Shown here piece by piece: positions 1 through 7,135 of a DNA stretch of 10,232 bases (within the stretch, counting starts at the first letter, position 1; every line of letters starts with the position of its first letter). The notes under the pieces are model-generated. The model saw only the letters and a list, made by a program, of their open reading frames with translations, searched no databases and was not told where the DNA came from. The DNA comes from Bacteroidales bacterium (lineage in GTDB: Bacteria; Bacteroidota; Bacteroidia; Bacteroidales; GCA-2748055). The stretch lies in contig JAOZLK010000102.1 in assembly GCA_029934875.1 (NCBI GenBank), positions 1-10,232 on the forward strand, written 5' to 3'. Made by a program: the position numbers and the translations under genes.

Positions 1-1251
1 ACCCGGCTGAAAATCCCCGGTGGCATCCAGCGGCTGGTGAACCTCCTCACCCTCTTCCAGGTGAATGTACCAGGAACCATCGTCAGCCTCACTTGCATCA
101 AAAATCCTTTCCACCCCGTCTTCAAAGTAGCGCCAGCCAAAGCCTCCATATGGTGCCCCATGCTCAAAACTCCCATTGGACAGGCCCCCGTTTTTTCCGA
201 AGCCATCAATGATTTCGCAGGGCTGCACCTGGCTCCATTCCGGATTCAGACCGGCAATATGATCCACCAGGATATGCGCCTGCCCGCTATGGTCCCATTG
301 AGATCCATGCCACTGCTCCCACAACCAGGGAAAGAGGCAGACCGAAAGCCTGGGATCATCCAACTCGTCACGCACTTCATAGTTGTAAATGGCCGGTTCC
401 AGGGGGTCCCATCCATAGCCATTCATCAGGATAATATGGGGCCCTGTTCCATAGACAGCACGCAAATCGGAAACCACATTTTTGAATTTTTGTTTGATCT
501 GAACCTTGCTGCTTTCCCATATGTCGTTGGCCCCTGCATTGACAACAATAATGTGTGGATCAAATCCACTCCGGTAGTCAGGGTCCTGGGTAGAAAAATC
601 AGTGGAGAAGATGAAGGATCCAACACAGTTATCACCCGTTCCATGGAGCTTTGCACCCCCTACCGACTGGTTGTTCATTTCTGCACCGAGCATTCGGGTG
701 GCCATGGCCGGGAAAGCGTAATAAGTGCCCATGTCGCCCTTGTTTTTCTCGCTGTAACTGGAGGATCCGTTCATGTTCGAATCGCCAAAGTAGACTATAC
801 GCAGATCAGGTCGCTCCTGAAGCGGAACGAGTCCCAGACCTTCCACCTTCAAACCATGGAAAAAGCTTCTTCCCTTAAAAGTTTCTTTGAATATCTCCAG
901 GCGATGGATGCCGTCATCCAGGTTCTCCGCAAGAACATAGCTGGCCCTTTCAGGAGACACGAACAGCCTTTCTTCTCCCGGAACGCCATCTAAAATGATG
1001 CGAAACTGCTCTGTTTTTTCACCCCCTAATTCCACACTGAGACCTTTTCCCTTAAAGTTTACCAAAATCGAAGAACCCTGCCATCCCACCCAGGGCTCCC
1101 GGGGATTATCAAAATTCCATCGACCCGTATAACGAATCCCCGGATCTGAAGGCGGGATACTGACCTGGCCATTCGCCAGTGTTCCAAACAACAGCAAAAG
1201 AGCGCAACAAACAGCGGAGCTGTATCTAAATATTTGAAATCGTTGTGTCAT
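1..1251 (-). CDS. CE2-like SGNH carbohydrate esterase, secreted (3' end cut by window edge)
   Basis: Probable polysaccharide O-deacetylase acting outside the cytoplasm. I translated 417 codons without a stop; the gene continues past base 1. Residues 1-28 form a signal peptide (hydrophobic ALLLLFG core, likely type-I cut after A-N-G). Residues about 38-140 look like the N-terminal jelly roll of CE2 esterases (RYTGRWNF, W54-W57, FRIILDG). The SGNH domain follows: block I FGDSN (S158 nucleophile, Asn where Leu is usual), G199 in SVGGA, block III GAND (N242), and a block-V-like WDHSGQAH with H321 as probable catalytic His (Ser replaces the usual Pro after it). From about residue 355 a new beta-rich module begins (NGSFEHG, GFGWRYFEDG), resembling carbohydrate-binding jelly rolls. 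The ATG at 1251 lies 26 bp inside the end of the upstream sulfatase, in another frame, with no Shine-Dalgarno. Last visible gene of the operon. Family assignment is by motif only; the exact acetylated substrate is unknown. Confidence 0.85.
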   Translation of the reverse strand, partial: MTQRFQIFRYSSAVCCALLLLFGTLANGQVSIPPSDPGIRYTGRWNFDNPREPWVGWQGSSILVNFKGKGLSVELGGEKTEQFRIILDGVPGEERLFVSPERASYVLAENLDDGIHRLEIFKETFKGRSFFHGLKVEGLGLVPLQERPDLRIVYFGDSNMNGSSSYSEKNKGDMGTYYAFPAMATRMLGAEMNNQSVGGAKLHGTGDNCVGSFIFSTDFSTQDPDYRSGFDPHIIVVNAGANDIWESSKVQIKQKFKNVVSDLRAVYGTGPHIILMNGYGWDPLEPAIYNYEVRDELDDPRLSVCLFPWLWEQWHGSQWDHSGQAHILVDHIAGLNPEWSQVQPCEIIDGFGKNGGLSNGSFEHGAPYGGFGWRYFEDGVERIFDASEADDGSWYIHLEEGEEVHQPLDATGDFQPG

Positions 1252-2785
1252 TGTATTGGTTTTGTAAGTCAATCAGGCGTTTGTACAGAGTATCTGTGAT
1301 ATTTTCATAGGTTTCTTTGCCGAACAGATTATTCATTTCTGTGGGATCGCTATGTAAATCATACAATTCCCACTGGTCGATATCGTGGTAGAAATGGATC
1401 AACTTGAAGCGTTCGGTCCTTATTCCATAATGCCTTTTTACCGAATGAGGACCCGGATATTCATAGTAGTGATAATAGACTGCATCTCTCCATTCACCCT
1501 TTTCCCGGCCCTCCAGGATGGGCAAGAGTGATTCCCCCTGCATCTCTTCCGGGATGTCAACACCAGCAAGTTCAAGGATGGTGGGCGCGTAATCGATATT
1601 CTGCACCAGTTCGTCCCTTGTGCCCTTTTTAATTCTGGAAGGCAGCCTCATCACCAGCGGGGTACGAAAGGATTCCTCATACATAAAGCGCTTGTCGAAC
1701 CAGCCGTGCTCTCCCAGGTAAAAGCCCTGGTCGGAGGTATAAACCACCAGGGTATTTTCAGCCAGCCCCTTTTTTTCCAGGTAGTCCAGCACACGTCCGA
1801 TGTTTTCATCCACCGAGGCAATGCAACGCAGGTAATCCTCCAGGTAGCGCTGATAGCTCCACTCCAGCAAAGCCTTCCCTTCCAGTGAAGCTTGCTTGTA
1901 AAAATCTATCTCCACGCCATAGGCCTGTTCCCAGGCTTCCCGCTGAGCACTGTTCATCCGATCCATGCGGTACTCAAAGTATTCCTTGAGCGGCCCCTGG
2001 ATCTCTCCTTCCCTGTCCAGCATCTTCAGGTCATAGACCGGACAGAAGTCCTTCATGTGCATCTCTTGCATGGCTGCTGCCTCCCTACCTTCGTATTGAT
2101 CATAAAAATTGTCAGGAAGGGTAAAATTCACATCATTGTACAGATTCAGGGTCGCAGTGTCGGGCATCCAACAACGGTGGGGAGCCTTATGGTGCAGCAG
2201 GAGGCAAAAGGGTTTGGCCCTGTCACGAGTTTCCAGCCACCTGAGCCCCGCGTCCGTAATCAGGTTGGTGACATAACCTTCCACCCTTATCTCTTCCCCC
2301 ATCTCAATAAAATCAGGATTATAATAATGCCCCTGGCCTGGCAGAATACTCCAGTAGTCAAAGCCTGTTGGATCACTGCCCAGGTGCCACTTACCGATCA
2401 TGGCGGTCTGGTAGCCAGCTTCCTGCAGGAGCTTTGGAAAGGTGAGCTGAGCGCCATCGAATACTTCTCCGTTGTTCCGCTGCCCGTTGATGTGTGAGAA
2501 TTTACCTGTAAGCATAACCGCCCTGCTGGGCGAACATATGGAGTTGGTGACAAAACTCTGGTCAAAGCGGATTCCTTCCTTTGCAATGCGGTCGATATTT
2601 GGAGTTTGGTTCAGGCTGCCATTATAGCAGCTGATGGCCTGGTATCCATGGTCGTCGCTCATGATAAACAGGATATTGGGAGCAATAAGTTTTTGAGCTC
2701 CGGGCCTGACACTGCATGAGTGCATAAAGGGAACCAGCAAGCAGAGAAGAAGCAGGGCCCTGTACTCTTGTAATTTTTTCATCAT
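1226..2785 (-). CDS. S1-family sulfatase, GlcNAc-6-O-sulfatase-like lipoprotein
   Basis: Class-I (formylglycine) sulfatase hydrolysing a sugar sulfate ester, 519 aa from the chosen start. Residues 1-24 are a lipoprotein signal (KK, then ALLLLCLLVPF, lipobox MHSC with C24). Metal ligands D44-D45 lie in MSDDHG. The formylglycine motif is C84-S-P-S-R88 followed by LTG. Also visible are GKWHLG (K132, H134), KAPH (H203) and SDQGFYLGEHGWFDKR (D352, Q353, H360, K365). A long insert at about 205-310 and the end motif ELYDLHSDPTEMNNL fit the mucin-desulfating/GlcNAc-6-sulfatase type (SulfAtlas S1_11, as in Bacteroides BT4656); that subfamily call is from memory of motifs. The frame stays open up to an ATG at 2836, but that start would put 17 polar residues before the signal peptide and overlap the previous gene by 46 bp. 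I prefer the tandem ATG-ATG at 2785/2782, which begins 5 bp after the preceding stop. Downstream it overlaps the esterase start. Confidence 0.93.
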   Translation of the reverse strand: MMKKLQEYRALLLLCLLVPFMHSCSVRPGAQKLIAPNILFIMSDDHGYQAISCYNGSLNQTPNIDRIAKEGIRFDQSFVTNSICSPSRAVMLTGKFSHINGQRNNGEVFDGAQLTFPKLLQEAGYQTAMIGKWHLGSDPTGFDYWSILPGQGHYYNPDFIEMGEEIRVEGYVTNLITDAGLRWLETRDRAKPFCLLLHHKAPHRCWMPDTATLNLYNDVNFTLPDNFYDQYEGREAAAMQEMHMKDFCPVYDLKMLDREGEIQGPLKEYFEYRMDRMNSAQREAWEQAYGVEIDFYKQASLEGKALLEWSYQRYLEDYLRCIASVDENIGRVLDYLEKKGLAENTLVVYTSDQGFYLGEHGWFDKRFMYEESFRTPLVMRLPSRIKKGTRDELVQNIDYAPTILELAGVDIPEEMQGESLLPILEGREKGEWRDAVYYHYYEYPGPHSVKRHYGIRTERFKLIHFYHDIDQWELYDLHSDPTEMNNLFGKETYENITDTLYKRLIDLQNQYNDTTISNI

Positions 2786-2790
2786 ATGCT

Positions 2791-4194
2791 TTATCTTAAG
2801 CTTTCCGCTTCCAGGATGTGAGCCACCGAATCGCATTTGCGCCTGTAATGGGCAAGCAGGTCGGAATAATTCTCATCTCCTGCAAGGTTCAGGATTTCAT
2901 GAATATCCTCCTTGTAATGGTAAAGTTCCTCCAGATCAGGCTGGTTCTCGTAGCGAATGAATTTCCATTGTTCGTCGCGGTAAGCCTCGGTTTTAGGCAG
3001 GAGTTCATTATTTTCCAGCCGGTGCTCGCAGAAAAAGCCAGTTCGCCATCCCTCCGGATCGCCTTCTGCAAATACAGTCAGGCTTTCTCCATGATATCCC
3101 CCGGGTATGTCCACACCGGCAAGTGACAGGATGGTGGGTGTTACATCCACGTTTAAAGCCATGGCTTCCGGCGATAGTCCCCTCCTGGAGTCTGGCTGCC
3201 TGGGATCATAAATGATCAGTGGCACCCTCAGGGAGGGTTCATGCATAAGCCATTTGCCGGCATATCCCCTTTCCCCCAGGAAATAACCATTATCGCCCAT
3301 AAGAATGATCACCGTATTTTCTGCCAGGCCCTCCTCCTTCAGGGTGGCCCTTATCCTGCCGATAACACTGTCCACCCCACTGATCATGCGGTAATAACCC
3401 TTGACCATCTCCTGGTGCTTCTCAGGCGTATCGTACCTCCAGTACCACCTTTTCCGGTTCATGGTTGTTTTCAGGAAATCGGGCAAGGCTTCAAAAAAAG
3501 CAGGATCTGCTGTTTCGGGTGTAGGTATCTCCACATCCATATAAAGGGAATCGCAGTACTCGGGCCAGAAATACTGCTGCTCTTCGTCATCATTGGCATG
3601 GGGCGACCAGAAGGACAGTGAAAGGCAAAATGGCTTTTCCTTGTTGGATCGGATATAGTCGATGGCCAGGTCGCCGTGGACATCGGCCAGGTGAACCTGC
3701 TCCCCTTCGCGCTCCACAAAATAAGGATACCATGTTGGTTCAAATGTATGGAAGAGGGAATCGGTGATCCCTTCATTCACCTTTACCCCGAATTTACCCA
3801 CAAATCCGGTGTGATAGCCTGCCTTTTTAAGGAGGAAGGGATAACTCTGCTCCATATGCCTGTTTTCCAGTGCTGGCTTGCCAAAGGTATAGTCATGCGT
3901 GCGTTCGTAAAGTCCAGTGAACAGGGATGCCCGGCTGGCGGCACATATGGGGGTTGTTACAAATGCATTGGGAAAATAGAGGCCTGATGCGGCCAGCCGG
4001 TCCATCTGGGGTGTATGGATGATGGGATTTCCGGCATAAGCCAGTGCATCCCAGCGCTGGTCATCAGTAAGAATAAAAATGATGTTTGGCAAGGGTTCTG
4101 TTTCTGGCACCGTCTTGTTTGCGCAGGCCTGTAATCCCAGCAGCAGGGCGGCCATGGCCATACTTCTCCATTGTAAAAAACGCCCGTTCTTCAT
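2791..4194 (-). CDS. S1-family sulfatase lipoprotein with C-A-A-S-R active site
   Basis: Predicted class-I sulfatase, 467 aa, a usual length for the family. The signal peptide MAALLLGLQAC places the lipid cysteine at C24. Metal ligands are D44-D45 in LTDDQRWD. The formylglycine motif is C84-A-A-S-R88 with LFTG after it, so Ala replaces the common Pro. The usual GKWH is GKFG here (K134 kept, His replaced by G136). H199 in WSPH, D301-N302 in MGDNG and K314 in YAGKW complete the recognisable core. The C-terminal part has the common ending FIRYEN...EELYHYKEDIHEILNL. The start is fixed by a TAATG junction: its ATG shares one base with the stop of the upstream sulfatase, and an AGGAAG stretch just before it may help initiation. 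It shares the DDQRWD, C-A-x-S-R and GK[FW]G features with the divergent sulfatase at 9342. Substrate not assignable; activity is likely but the missing His deserves a test. Confidence 0.93.
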   Translation of the reverse strand: MKNGRFLQWRSMAMAALLLGLQACANKTVPETEPLPNIIFILTDDQRWDALAYAGNPIIHTPQMDRLAASGLYFPNAFVTTPICAASRASLFTGLYERTHDYTFGKPALENRHMEQSYPFLLKKAGYHTGFVGKFGVKVNEGITDSLFHTFEPTWYPYFVEREGEQVHLADVHGDLAIDYIRSNKEKPFCLSLSFWSPHANDDEEQQYFWPEYCDSLYMDVEIPTPETADPAFFEALPDFLKTTMNRKRWYWRYDTPEKHQEMVKGYYRMISGVDSVIGRIRATLKEEGLAENTVIILMGDNGYFLGERGYAGKWLMHEPSLRVPLIIYDPRQPDSRRGLSPEAMALNVDVTPTILSLAGVDIPGGYHGESLTVFAEGDPEGWRTGFFCEHRLENNELLPKTEAYRDEQWKFIRYENQPDLEELYHYKEDIHEILNLAGDENYSDLLAHYRRKCDSVAHILEAESLR

Positions 4195-5711
4195 TACTTC
4201 CTGTATTTTTTATTCAATTCAGGACCCTGGAATATGATTTCCTGGTCAGCCCCTGATGTACTCGCCTTATGAAAGTAATAGGGTATATTTCCGTATTCCC
4301 CCAGTTTGTAGCCCCATTTATCAATATAGTGCTGCCTCGGCATAAAAACATCGCCAGCCTTTTCCATTTCCTTTTGCAAAAGGCCTTCCATTTTTTCCTG
4401 CAAGTTTTCATACCCGGGCTTGCCGGCCAGGTTATCCATCTGAAGTGGGTCTATTTGATGGTCATACAAAAACCATGGTCCCTCAAGGGATTTCACATAG
4501 GCATAACGATTGGTATAAATGCCCCTGTACTCCTTACCCTTGCCTGCAAAGTGGGAGACATTCATAATCAGCGCAGCCCGGTCTTCCCCGGCTCCTTCTT
4601 GGCCAATAAAGGGGACCAAACTTTCCCCTTCAATAAACCCGGGCACCGGCAAACCGGCCATGTCAAGCAAGGTGGGCAGAATGTCCGGGGTATTGATGGG
4701 CGCATCCACGATGATGCTTTTTTTTCCATATAAGGCCGGATAACTGAGAAGGAAGGGAACCCTTACGGATTCGGCCCAGGGAACCTGTTTTTGCCTGGGG
4801 CGCACACCCTGGGAGCCCATCATCTCACCATGGTCGGAGGTAAATACCAGGATGGTATTCTGGCTTATTCCTGCTTCATCCATGGCCTTTTGTAAAAGGC
4901 CCATGCAGGAGTCCAGGGCCAGGATATGTGCATAATAACCCACCGATTCCTTCCTTGCACTTTCCTCCATGTCCTTACTCACATTATCACGCAATACAAT
5001 ATCTTCAGGAGTGAAGCGCCTCATCAAATTTGCAGGGGCGGTGTGGTGAGGAAAATGCGGGGCACCCCAGGCAAGGACCATCAGGAAAGGTTTGCCCCCG
5101 GGGGCATATTTCCGGATATAGGAGATGGCATCCTCTGTTTCAGCATAGGGACCATATCCCTCCCACACTTTTTGCTCCTTACTGTCTCCTTCGTAATAGA
5201 TCAAATGCTGGTATTCATGGGAACACTCCAGGGCCTTCCAGTAGTCAAATCCCTGCCGGCGTTCAGGAGGAGTAAAATCACCACGGCCCATGCCATCCAG
5301 GTGCCATTTGCCGATATAAGAGCTAAGGTATCCGGACTCTTTAAAAAGCTCAGCCATGGTCACCGACTTCGCAGGTAGCTGAAGATCGTTGAAAAACATT
5401 CCGGTGGTGGTGGGGTACTGCCCGGTTAACAATGATGCCCTGTAAGGAGTGCAGACCGGGCAAACTGAGACTGCATTGCTGAAATTGATGCCCTGCCTGG
5501 CCATGGCATCCAGATTGGGTGTTTTCCCGACCAGGTTCGGATCGCCGTTATAAGACGTGGCCTGGGCCCTCCACTGATCAGCCAGCACATAAATCACATT
5601 AGGTTTCTCCAAAAGTGGTTTTTGATCTCTCCCGGTGGTACTCCTGTTTTTGCAGCCAGAAAATAATCCGATCAATAACATGGCTGCAAGGCTTATCCAT
5701 ACTTTTCTCAT
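4194..5711 (-). CDS. S1-family sulfatase lipoprotein with C-T-P-Y-R active site
   Basis: Predicted class-I sulfatase, 505 aa. The lipoprotein signal is short: RK, then ISLAAMLLIGLFSGC with C20. The metal motif is LADQW, so D45 is followed by Gln and only one Asp of the usual pair is present, as in several known sulfatase groups. The formylglycine motif is C87-T-P-Y-R91 with LLTG after it; another cysteine, C84, sits three residues before it (CPVC). GKWHLDG (K135, H137), GAPHFPHH (H219), TSDHGEMMGSQG (D293, H294, Q301) and K308 complete the active-site set. The C-terminal region carries LYDHQIDPLQMDNLAG, the usual closing element near the end of the sulfatase fold, and an extra tail of about 50 residues. 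Its ATG overlaps the stop of the preceding sulfatase (ATGA, 4 bp), and its own stop shares one base with the next start. All key residues are present, so activity is expected; the substrate is not assignable. Confidence 0.93.
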   Translation of the reverse strand: MRKVWISLAAMLLIGLFSGCKNRSTTGRDQKPLLEKPNVIYVLADQWRAQATSYNGDPNLVGKTPNLDAMARQGINFSNAVSVCPVCTPYRASLLTGQYPTTTGMFFNDLQLPAKSVTMAELFKESGYLSSYIGKWHLDGMGRGDFTPPERRQGFDYWKALECSHEYQHLIYYEGDSKEQKVWEGYGPYAETEDAISYIRKYAPGGKPFLMVLAWGAPHFPHHTAPANLMRRFTPEDIVLRDNVSKDMEESARKESVGYYAHILALDSCMGLLQKAMDEAGISQNTILVFTSDHGEMMGSQGVRPRQKQVPWAESVRVPFLLSYPALYGKKSIIVDAPINTPDILPTLLDMAGLPVPGFIEGESLVPFIGQEGAGEDRAALIMNVSHFAGKGKEYRGIYTNRYAYVKSLEGPWFLYDHQIDPLQMDNLAGKPGYENLQEKMEGLLQKEMEKAGDVFMPRQHYIDKWGYKLGEYGNIPYYFHKASTSGADQEIIFQGPELNKKYRK

Positions 5712-7135
5712 GGTTTCAAAATATAATCAGGATTAGGCTCCTCCGGGATTGGAGCATTCACAGATTGCTGCCACTCCAGCAGATCATCCAGGAGTTCATT
5801 TCGTTTTTGGATTTCCTGCATTGAAAGGTCCCTTTCCTCACCGGAATCCTTCCTTAAGTTATACAATTCGACTGAGCTGTTGGCGGCGATATGTTCTCTC
5901 CCTCCATCCAGCACCCATTCTTCAAAAAAGAGCAAAAGTTTCCAGTCTCCCTTACGGATCACGCTTACCGGGCGGGTTCTGAAAATGCTGTCCCGGGAAT
6001 CATCCTGCATTCCCCTGTAGGATTGCAAGTAGGCAGGGAAATGCCAGAAGATGGCTTCCCTGTCCAGTTTATCCGCCCCTTCCAGCAGGGGAACCAGGCT
6101 CTTTCCGTCCAGGGGGTAGTCCGGGGGAGGCATTGCCCCTGCCAGCTCAAGAAAGGTGGGATAAAAATCGGTACTGATCACCGGCAGGTCACAGGTGGTA
6201 CCAGCCTGAATCCTTCCCGGCCAGTTTACAAACATTGGCACCCGGATCCCTCCTTCGTAAAACATGCCCTTTCCCCCGCGAAGCGGGTCCTGGCAGGTAT
6301 AGGTGCCATGGCCCCCGTTGTCGGAGAAAAAGATCAGGAGGGTATTTTCACTCAGGCCCAATTCTCTCAGGGTAGACTCGATTCTACCCACACTTTCATC
6401 CATGCTCTCGATCATTGCAGCATAAGTGGCATGCCTGTGGCACCCATCCTTCTCCTTCTTTCCATATTTCTCAATCATCTCCTGCTTTGCCTGGATGGGT
6501 GTGTGGACCGCGTGATGAGCCAGGTAGAGGAAGAATGGCCTGTCTTTGTTCTGGCTTATAAACCGGATAGCTTCATCGGTAAGTCTGTCGGTCAAATATT
6601 TTCCGGCTTCATTAAAATGCCCCTTATACCCCATCTTTTCCCTATCTATGCTGGTGGAGAATCCCTGCTGCGCGGGATCATGGCCCACGTGCCATTTTCC
6701 GATGGCGGCAGATACATAGCCTTCCGTCTGAATGGCCTCGGCGATGGTAATCTTGTCCAGGGAAATCTCCTGGGAATTGGGGTGGGGTATCAGCCTGCGA
6801 TCCTCACTCCTTCCCCTGGCGGGATTTACAACGGTGTAAACACCATGGCGCGGACTGTACTGACCACTCAGGAAACAGGCACGGGTGGGTGCACAATTTG
6901 CTGCATTGGCATAGGCATTGGTAAATACCATCCCCTGCCCCGCGAGCCGGTTTATGTGGGGGGTTTCATAATAAGCTGATCCCATGTAGGACACATCCGT
7001 CCAACCCAGGTCATCCATCATAATAAATACGATATTGGGTTTTTCGTGCTCCCCTGTGTGTCCGCATGATCCAGACAGGATCACAAAAAACAGACCGAGG
7101 CACAGGTGCAATAGGAATAAGGGGTAGTGCTTCAT
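5708..7135 (-). CDS. Arylsulfatase A-like S1 sulfatase lipoprotein
   Basis: Predicted class-I sulfatase, 475 aa, arylsulfatase A-like. Residues 1-24 form a signal peptide with hydrophobic FLLHLCLGLFFVIL and a possible lipid cysteine C24 in LSGSC; the lipobox is weak, so a type-I signal is possible. D41-D42 in MMDDLGW bind metal. The formylglycine motif is C81-A-P-T-R85 followed by CFLSG. GKWHVG (K147, H149), HHAVHTP (H211), FFSDNGG (D272, N273) and LRGGKGMFYEGGIRVP (K289) are all intact. The SDNGG plus RGGKG...EGGIRVP pairing is typical of the large arylsulfatase A-like branch that acts on sulfated galactans and related sugars; no finer subfamily is claimed. The ATG overlaps the stop of the LamG gene by 4 bp (ATGA), and the stop overlaps the next ATG in the same way, so translation is probably coupled on both sides. 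Confidence 0.94.
   Translation of the reverse strand: MKHYPLFLLHLCLGLFFVILSGSCGHTGEHEKPNIVFIMMDDLGWTDVSYMGSAYYETPHINRLAGQGMVFTNAYANAANCAPTRACFLSGQYSPRHGVYTVVNPARGRSEDRRLIPHPNSQEISLDKITIAEAIQTEGYVSAAIGKWHVGHDPAQQGFSTSIDREKMGYKGHFNEAGKYLTDRLTDEAIRFISQNKDRPFFLYLAHHAVHTPIQAKQEMIEKYGKKEKDGCHRHATYAAMIESMDESVGRIESTLRELGLSENTLLIFFSDNGGHGTYTCQDPLRGGKGMFYEGGIRVPMFVNWPGRIQAGTTCDLPVISTDFYPTFLELAGAMPPPDYPLDGKSLVPLLEGADKLDREAIFWHFPAYLQSYRGMQDDSRDSIFRTRPVSVIRKGDWKLLLFFEEWVLDGGREHIAANSSVELYNLRKDSGEERDLSMQEIQKRNELLDDLLEWQQSVNAPIPEEPNPDYILKP

Noticed and set aside
37..993. 318-codon open frame on the plus strand
   Set aside because: It is antisense to the SGNH esterase, whose reading frame stays open from 1251 to base 1 with catalytic motifs in order. 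The plus-strand product looks like a shadow frame.
1892..2497. 201-codon open frame on the plus strand
   Set aside because: Antisense to the GlcNAc-6-sulfatase-like gene; no recognisable features.
2786..2836. Upstream ATG at 2836 as the start of the 2785-1226 sulfatase
   Set aside because: It would add 17 polar residues before a normal lipoprotein signal and overlap the preceding gene by 46 bp; the tandem ATG at 2785/2782 fits better.
5891..6979. 362-codon open frame on the plus strand
   Set aside because: It lies wholly antisense to an intact sulfatase with all catalytic motifs; its product shows no domain, signal peptide or plausible composition.
4194..7135. Possible tandem duplication of sulfatase genes
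   Set aside because: The neighbouring sulfatases differ in metal motif, formylglycine motif, insert lengths and C-terminal elements, so no recent duplication is visible.
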